DNA of 64,000 nt from Avena insularis. Lineage: Eukaryota > Streptophyta > Magnoliopsida > Poales > Poaceae. The DNA is taken from positions 74,324,253 to 74,388,252 of the forward strand of contig CM042688.1 of assembly GCA_023614405.1 (NCBI GenBank), given 5' to 3'. Below are positions 57,144 through 64,000 of the stretch, one piece after another. How positions within the stretch are numbered: the first letter of the stretch is position 1; each line of letters begins with the position of its first letter. A program made the translations under genes and the position numbers. Below the pieces are notes generated by a model. The model was given only the letters and a program-made list of their open reading frames with translations. It did not search any database and was not told the DNA's origin.

Positions 57144-58710
57144 TGATACGTTGCTAACGTATCCATAATTTTTGATGTTCCATGCTTGGTTTTATCTACT
57201 TTCTTATGTTTTGTCCACACTTTGGAGTACTTTCTATACACTTTCTTGGACTAACCTATTAATAAGAGCCACAGTGCCAGCTGCCTGTTTTCTGTTGTTT
57301 TTGGTTCCAGGAAAGTCAGAAAATGAATATTCTCGAAATTGGACGCGACAAAAGCCGAAGTCAGTTTTTCACCGAGGGACACAAGGAGCCAGAATACGAG
57401 ACGAAGAGGGGCTAGGGGGCCGCCACACCACCTGGCCGCACGGCCCAGCCTGACCCGTGCCAGGGGGTGGTCTGGCCGCCTCCAGCACCCCCTCGGCCTC
57501 CCCTTTCACCTATAAGATGCCTCCGATACAGAAACCCTAAGTACCCGATCAAAATTCCACAAAAGAGTCTGTAGCCGCCGTCATCTCCATCCCTAGATTG
57601 GGAGGGATCACCCTGCCGGAGAGGGGAATTCACCCTGGAGGCCTTCTTCATCACCATGCAAGCCTCCGGTGTGATGCGTGTGTAGTTCATCTCTAGACTA
57701 CGGGTCCATGTAGTAGCTAGATGGCTGGTTCTCCTCCTTTGTGCTATCATGTTTAGATCTTGTGAGCTCCGTTCATGATCAAGATCATCTATTTGTAATT
57801 CTGCATTTGTGTTTGCGGGGATCCGATGGATATTGAAATGCTATTTCAGATTGATTATTGATTCTATCATGTCTTTGTTATTTGTGATCTTGCATGCTTT
57901 CCGTTGTTAGTAGCTATCTTGGCCAAGTAGATGCTAGCAACTCCAAGAGTTAGCCTTTATGCTCGATAGTGGGTTCATGCCTCTAGTAATCTGGGGTAGT
58001 GACAAAAATCTCTAAGGTACTAGATGTGCTGTTGCTACTAGGGAGAAAACAACAATCCTTTGTTCATAGAACAATCATATTGTTTACTTTACACGCAATG
58101 CGTAATGCAATTGTCCGCTGCTTGCAACTTAATACTGGAGGGGGGTCGGATGATAACCTGAAGGTGGATTATTAGTCATAGATGCAGTTGGATTACAGTC
58201 TATGTATAATGTTCTAATGCCCAATCAAATCCCAAAGGAGTCAAGATGAGTAGTATTTGCATGTATGCTTTCTCGATGTTTGTCAATTGCCCCGCTGTAA
58301 TTTGTTCACCCAACATGTCATCTATCTTAAGGAGAGCCACCACTAGTGAACTATGGACCCCGGTCCTTTCTTTTATCACCAATCTACAATCAAATGTTTA
58401 CTGCTTTTTGTTTACTTTCTGCAAATATTACTTTCTTCCACTCGATACGTTTAATCCTTTGTTTTCAACAAAACCGGTGAGATTGACAACCTCATCGCAA
58501 GTTGGGGGCAAAGTTCTGTGGTTGTGTTGTGCAGGTCTCCACTTTGCTGCTGGCACCGGTAGTGCGCCCTGCCAAAGTTCAGCTAGCAACACCTTTGAGG
58601 TGTTTCCTTGCTCCTTCTGGATTGATAACCTTGGTTTCATAACTGAGGGAAAACTTGCTGCTGTGCTCATCATACCTTCCTCTTGGGGTTCCCCAACGGG
58701 CTCGATATAT
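57144..58710 (+). repeat. 3' LTR of the forward Athila-like element (3' end truncated)
   Basis: Starts TGATACGTTGCTAACGTATC after the polypurine tract and follows the LTR of D in reverse complement to CCTCTTGGGGTTCCC. It then diverges at about 58705, before the final 50 bases or so. About ten bases of unrelated filler join it to the inverted element E. Confidence 0.85.
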
Positions 58711-58720
58711 TTTGGGCTAA

Positions 58721-60608
58721 GCACATAACTCCATGGACTTACAAGCTCCCCTTTCATTTCACACCGACGACATCCATAGACAAAAGAGCATGATATCAAC
58801 TAGGTACAAAGTACATGTGCAATGTTGAAAGCGTCCCCCATGACAACATGGTTCTGCTAATCCCCAACATATAAGTGCAAGCATATACAACATAGACGAC
58901 ACAATGGTTCAAGTTTATTAAGGGCAATAAAAGTAAAGTGTGTCATCAAGTTCGTGAGAGCTTTAATCACTAGTTTTCTCATAACAAGTTTAATTCGGAA
59001 GGTATATAAAAACATGAATATACTTGGAATAGCAAATGTTAATAGGTAGGTATGGTGGACTCTTTTGAATAACTTGGTTTTATTTGGAGTTTTATGCATG
59101 AGTGGAACTCATACTTGGTTATGGAGGCTAGCAAAAGACTGGGAGCGACCAACTAAGAGAGCAATAATGGCCATAATCACGCAAAGCTACAAAACATCAT
59201 TAATTAAAGCATAAAGTGATATTACAAGACGAAAACTAAATAATCATAGAGGCTATGGTGACTTGGTGTAGTCTTAACATGGTGTGAGCATGCGCCAAGT
59301 CAACCCAAATAAATCATCAAAGGAGAATACCACAATACTATGCTTTAATATGCTAAAACAACACATGATTCTTTCAAGGCACATTAAGCAATCTCAATTG
59401 TTTATAACATGTCATGCTACAACAATAATCACTAAGCATAAAGGTCAAAGAAACATCTATCATGACATTATAAAGTCTAAGTCACAGTCAAAAACAAGCT
59501 CCTTTTATACCACTTAAGCATGAACTTTCCTACTCTTTTCCAATCCAAATCAACTTATTTGAAAGAACTCACAAAGATAATAATAAGTAAAGATCAGTGA
59601 GCTTGTCGCACAAACCCAAAAATAAGAACTAAATAGTTCTAAGATGAAAGCACAAGAAAACTAAGGCTAAATGCAGTGCTAGCAAAGGAGAACACTCACA
59701 GAACAATAAGAGTGAAAACTAGAGTGTTCTAGGCAATGAATAACAGGGTGTGTCTCTCTCCAAAAGAAGTGTGTTGGGATCCAACCAACTTATTTAAGCA
59801 AACCAAACAAAATAAAAACTAAAAACAAAAACAAAGACGCTCCAAGAGCAACACAACAATGTATGAGACATAAAAACGAAGTGTCAAGAAAGACCTGAGA
59901 TTTTTATTGATGAAGAAGGGGATACCTTGGGCATCCCCAAGCCTTGACGCTTGTACCTCTTGAATATTTCTTGGAGTGACACGGGGTGGCATCCCCAAGC
60001 TTGAGCTTTTGTCCATTCTTCATCTCATTACATCATTCTTTCCCTACACCTAAAAATTTCCTTCATACAAAACTTCACACAATCTTCATTAGCAACATTA
60101 GTGCATTCAAAACATAATAAACCTTTGGGTTTTAGTTTTAAAACAGCTAAACTTTCATTAAAAACACAAGCTACTGTAGCAATTCCCTCAAAAAGCTCAA
60201 TTCACCAAAAAGAACCCAAAAATAAATCGATAAAGAGGCAAATGCAAATAATGGCAGAAATCTGTCAACACAGACAAGCAGGTAAAAACTGATTTTTTCG
60301 AAGACCTTCTGTTGCTCAAATCAAAAAGTGTTGAACTAACGAAAGTTAGATAACAATCTGGGGGATTTATTCAGAAAATTACAGCTCAATCCGCCTTACA
60401 GAGAGTTTTCACGAATTTTTACAGTGGAGCACAAAAATCTGATTTGGGACAGCACTTCCCCAAATCTTACTTCTCTCTCATTAGAGGTTACTCTTGGCAC
60501 AAAAATCAAATACAAAGGATCAGGAGTGTTTATTACAGAGGTAATAACTTCCAAGACTCATCTAAAACTTTTGGATTATCTCCCAAAAAGTACTTTTCTT
60601 TAATGCCT
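58721..60608 (-). other. Non-coding 3' internal region of element E
   Basis: Homologous to 24248-25964 of D in the same orientation and to the inverted 54434-56160. It contains a few hundred bases (about 59560-59770) with no counterpart in D. No supported gene. Confidence 0.7.
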
Positions 60609-61319
60609 TTAAGTTAGGCATGATAGTTTGAGAAGATGCTCACATAAGAAATATGAATTGAAGTAAAAGAGAGCATCAAGAAGCAAATTCAAAGCACATT
60701 TAAGTCTAACCCACTTCCTATGCATAGAAATATTGTAAAGAAACAAGTCATGAAAGCACAAAGCAATAAGCATAGGAAAGCAAAACAAGTGTAACTTCAA
60801 GACTTTCAACATAAAGAGGGGAAACTTAATATTATTGAGATGCATAAAACCATGTTTCCCTCTCTCATAATAACTTTCAGTAGCATCATGAACAAAATTA
60901 ACAATATAACTATCACATAAAACATTCTTATCATGAGCCACATGCATATAATAATTATTACTCTCCACATAAGCATAGTCATTCTTATTAATTGTAGTGG
61001 GAGCAAATTCAACAAAATAGCTATCATTATTATTCTCATCACCATAATCATCAAATATAGGAGGCATATTGTAATCATAATTAATTTTCTCCTCAATAGT
61101 AGGTGGATTGACAATATCAGATTCATCACTGTAATCATCATATATTGGAGGTATAGTATCATCAAAGTAAATTTTTCCCTCCGTGCTTGGGGGACTAAAA
61201 ATATCATTCTCGTCAAAACCAGCTTCCCCAAGCTTAGACTTTTCCATAGCATTAGCAGTAATGGTGTTCAAAGAATTCATACTAGTAACATTGTTATTAG
61301 CATTAAAATAAAGTTCCAT
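60609..61319 (-). CDS. Small uncharacterised ORF of element E (236 residues)
   Basis: Starts MELYFNANNN about 200 bases after the PBS. The N-terminal half is acidic and contains two related units built around PPI-Y/F-DDY-S/G-DE. The C-terminal half shares with the ORF of element D: a Cys near 'LCDSYIV', the pattern ESYYERGKHG, LFMLKVLKLHLFCFP (hydrophobic) and MHRKWVRLK, then LLLDALFYFNSYF. The reading frame is open despite the age implied by truncation. Function unknown. It could be a gag relic or a family-specific protein. Confidence 0.58.
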   Translation of the reverse strand: MELYFNANNNVTSMNSLNTITANAMEKSKLGEAGFDENDIFSPPSTEGKIYFDDTIPPIYDDYSDESDIVNPPTIEEKINYDYNMPPIFDDYGDENNNDSYFVEFAPTTINKNDYAYVESNNYYMHVAHDKNVLCDSYIVNFVHDATESYYERGKHGFMHLNNIKFPLFMLKVLKLHLFCFPMLIALCFHDLFLYNISMHRKWVRLKCALNLLLDALFYFNSYFLCEHLLKLSCLT

Positions 61320-61513
61320 AGGTTTTTAAATTTTCTGTTCAAACACTTCATGTCCTAACTCAAGATAAATACTATAAATCTCTTTAATTTTTGTTGTTGT
61401 TTTCCATTAAGCCTAACTAGTGAAAACAAGAAACAAAAAGACAAAATTGCAGAATCTAAAGGAAATAACTTCGAGCACTCACACCGGAGGATGTGAGTAC
61501 CTTTTACCTCACC

Positions 61514-61531
61514 TCCCCGGCAACAGCGCCA
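61514..61531 (-). other. Primer-binding site of element E
   Basis: The minus strand reads TGGCGCTGTTGCCGGGGA, one base from the common cereal Gypsy PBS, ten bases from the LTR end. Confidence 0.85.
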
Positions 61532-61541
61532 GAAAATAGCT

Positions 61542-62943
61542 TGATGTCTACGCACTTCTATTCTTGTAGACAGTTGTTGGGCCTCCAAGTGTAGAGGTTT
61601 GTAGAACAGCAGCAAGTTTTCCCTTAAGTGGATCACCCAAGGTTTATCGAACTCAGGGAGGAGGTGGTCAAAGGTATCCCATCTCAAGCAACCCTACAAT
61701 CAAGATACAAGAAGTCTCTTGTGTCCCCAACACACCCAATACACTTGTCAGGTGTATAGGTGCACTAGTTCGGCGAAGAGATCGTGAAATACAAGTGGTA
61801 TGGATAAAAGACAACGGTGCCAGAAAATAGATCGATGGCGTGGAAGAGACTAAAGGCAAACTAAAATAAAGATAGAAGCAAGCAAACATGTAATAGATCT
61901 AGTTGCAAACGGTGTTTCAATGTTTAGAAACAAGGCCTAGGGATCATACTTTCACTAGTGAACACTCTCATATAAATATCTTCTCTTTATGATACTACTC
62001 TCCGGTTGGACACTCTAATCCATGGTAGGGCTATAACAACACTCCTCAAAGTTCGCTTTCTCCATCTAGGTAACCCCACACTGTCACCTTGAGCTCTAGA
62101 TGGTTCCAACAAACACCACAATTTCATAGAGACATCCAACTCCAAATATAACTCATAACAAGTATTTGTAATCTCTAGCCTAAGTGCCACCATGGTGTGC
62201 ACGCTGTCACTTTCACACACATGGGGAGAGCAGATATCTATTAAAGCACTTGAGTAGCAAAGTAGATCTACTTGATTACAAAGCTCATGATCATAATATG
62301 ATCATGCATAGAGAGAGAGATGAACACATAGCTACCGGTAGAGCCCTTAGCCTTGAGGAAGAACTACTCCCTCTTCATCATGGGAATCAACAACCGCGAT
62401 GGAGATGGTGGAGGAGATCGATGGAGATGGCTCCGGGGCACTTCCCTGTCCCGACAGGGTGCCGGAACAGAGACTTCCTATCCCCCGAATCTCCAATTCG
62501 ATGGCGGTGGCGCTGCGGAACTTTTCGTGGCTGGAGGCTGTTCGATTTAGGGTTTTTGCATCAGGGGCTTCTTATAGGCGAAGGGTCAAGGTCCGTGGCC
62601 GGCCAGGGGCCCACACCATGCCCTGGCGTGGCCTAGGGCTGCCCGCACCAAGGGGTGGTGTGGCCGCCCTGTGGCCCCCCTTCGTCTCTCCTTCGGACTC
62701 CATGTGTCTTCCGGTAAAATATTGACTTTGGCTTTTGTCCCGTCCAATTTCGAGAATATTGATTTTCTGACTTTCCTAGAACCAAAAACAGTAAAAAACA
62801 GGCAACTGGCACTATGGCATCTTGTTAATAGGTTATTCCTAGAAAATTTGTAAAAGTACTCCAAAGTGTGGACAAAACATAAGAAAGTAAATATAAAACA
62901 AGCATGGAACATCAAAAATTATAGATACGTTTCCAACGTATCA
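61542..62943 (-). repeat. 5' LTR of element E
   Basis: On the minus strand it starts TGATACGTTGGAAACGTATC and ends TAGACATCA. Its U3 resembles D, but its R/U5 part (CTTGATGTCTACGCAC, TTGTAGACAGTTGTTGG) is of a different subtype. About 350 bases (62376-62750) match the extra segment found in the right LTR of D. Confidence 0.88.
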
Positions 62944-63120
62944 GTCCCCTATAAGGAATTTCATCAACTCAACCAGCACGTTGGGGAGATTGACCACACT
63001 CTACAAGGAGTGAATGAAGATGTGAGTATCTTGACTTACAACTTCAGTCACTTCATGACCCACTTCCCCGACTTCTACCAGCAGTATCCGCGCCAGCCGC
63101 CGAACAACGGCAACAACTGA
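62944..63120 (+). pseudogene. ATHILA-type ORF, C-terminal fragment
   Basis: The frame reads YKEFHQLNQHVGEIDHTLQ, a short coiled-coil-like stretch, ending QQYPRQPPNNGNN and TGA. This helical segment followed by a Pro/Asn-rich end is typical of ATHILA-type ORFs. The 5' part was lost or separated by element E. It is followed by CTAAGCTTGGGGGAGG, as after such ORFs in other cereal elements. Confidence 0.62.
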
Positions 63121-64000
63121 GCCTGACAATAGCCTAAGCTTGGGGGAGGTTTGAAAACCTCCAAACCTTTCGTTCATATTTTTTATTTCTTATTTTGATT
63201 TATTTATTCAAAATTGCATGGTTACTTTCAGTTTGCATTCCTAAACCAAAAATACAAAAAAATTAGTTATAAATTTTATTGCGAGTTCATTTCTTTGTCT
63301 CTCTCGGAGATTGCTCAATTTCAGGTGACTTGGAAATATGGAAATACAGAGGGGGTAAGACTCAAATACGAGAACAAAGCAAGCAAGAGGAGGTATCACA
63401 TTCCTTTCTTCACCCTTTCTGCAACCTTAAATTGATCCTACAATTATTTACTCGCTTGCACTGGAGCCACTCCCCACTTAGCTTGTTATCCTATAAATTC
63501 CATTCCTTTGCTAGTGTCTCCATTTTACCTTTGAAACAATGAGCGATGAACTTGGTTAAAAATATTTCCTACATTTTTACAACAATAAAAAGCATCCAAA
63601 AGATGACTTGATTCCATGTTTAGCCCAAAGAATTTGATTTTATAACTACTCCATTCCATTTGAGCTTAATATAAATAGACTCGACAGTACCCTTGAATGA
63701 AATTGTTTGATAAAATGGATGCTTCGAAGTAGTAGAGATTATGCCACTGCTTTTTCTAATAATTACCATAAGATATTTCTCTATGCGTGTCATTACAACA
63801 CTGTCGTGGTCCATGGGTAACTATTAACTCCGCTGGCCAACGAACGATCTAAATGCGGGAAACCACTTGATTTCGGCTATTGAGTTATGTAAACGTCTAT
63901 AGCAGCAATGCTATGACGGGTAAATTTTTTAGTCTCCTCATGGTTTCACGTTCCAAGTGAAGTTGTAGTACTCCTCTGACCCATTATTTCTCAACAATTA
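63121..64000. other. Non-coding 3' flank of the Athila-like host
   Basis: AT-rich. The first 100 bases contain AAGCTTGGGGGAGG and an imperfect inverted repeat (GAGGTTTGAAAACCTC). Beyond that I see no motif, no LTR border and no frame of note. It may be the 3' untranslated part of the element carrying the ORF just upstream. Confidence 0.5.

Larger units (their letters stand above)
58721..62943 (-). mobile_element. Truncated Athila-like element E, minus strand
   Basis: Reads right to left: LTR, PBS, one ORF, non-coding 3' region. Its 3' LTR and about the last 1 kb of the internal region are missing. The left end corresponds to about 24248 of element D. It is fused head-on to the LTR of the forward element. 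Confidence 0.85.

Noticed and set aside
60933..61358. 141-codon plus-strand frame rich in Ile and Val
   Set aside because: It is the mirror of the acidic Asp/Asn/Tyr-rich minus-strand ORF of element E and is a compositional shadow.
63121..64000. Search for a cellular gene or LTR border at the right end
   Set aside because: Only short frames, no splice-consistent coding signal and no terminal repeat found. Described as non-coding flank.

Overview
The window is repetitive DNA from a grass genome, most likely a Triticeae cereal (wheat, barley, rye or a relative). It holds BARE/Angela/WIS-type Copia LTRs with an initiator-Met primer-binding site, Athila-lineage Gypsy elements with the Triticeae-type LTR end ...ACGTATCA, and large Tat-lineage Gypsy elements. 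I see no cellular gene, tRNA, rRNA or CRISPR array. Almost every base can be assigned to nested LTR retrotransposons.

Layout. An old Athila-lineage element is the substrate at 1-155 and 12614-14641 (gag end, aspartic protease, a hairpin repeat array, an ATHILA-type ORF). Tat-lineage element A (156-12613, target duplication ATTAG) interrupts its gag-protease frame. From 14642 to 54315 lies a tandem array LTR-B-LTR-C-LTR: two Tat-lineage internal regions sharing a central LTR, with TCAAC on both outer sides. Inside B, a non-autonomous Athila-like element D (21599-28412, minus strand, duplication AGCAA) splits the integrase. Inside C, a degraded Copia element (45330-53577, duplication CCACC) sits upstream of the antisense gene. 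To the right are a forward Athila-like 3' region with its LTR (54316-58710), an inverted, truncated Athila-like element E (58721-62943), and the end of another ATHILA-type ORF with its 3' flank (62944-64000).

How the genes work together. A, B and C share one plan: LTR, PBS, gag, aspartic protease, reverse transcriptase, RNase H, a second archaeal-type RNase H, H2C2 zinc finger, integrase, then a spacer and a convergent minus-strand gene, then the 3' LTR. The sense genes would build the particle, copy the RNA and integrate the DNA. The antisense gene is the most interesting part. It can be read as six exons with GT-AG introns and consistent phases, carries a domain like the plant 'putative gypsy type transposon' family, then coiled coils, and has its own conserved TATA box. 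All copies are now broken, mostly by C-to-T type stop codons, as expected for methylated retrotransposons. The longest intact frame is a 698-residue RNase H-integrase ORF in C (38972-41068).
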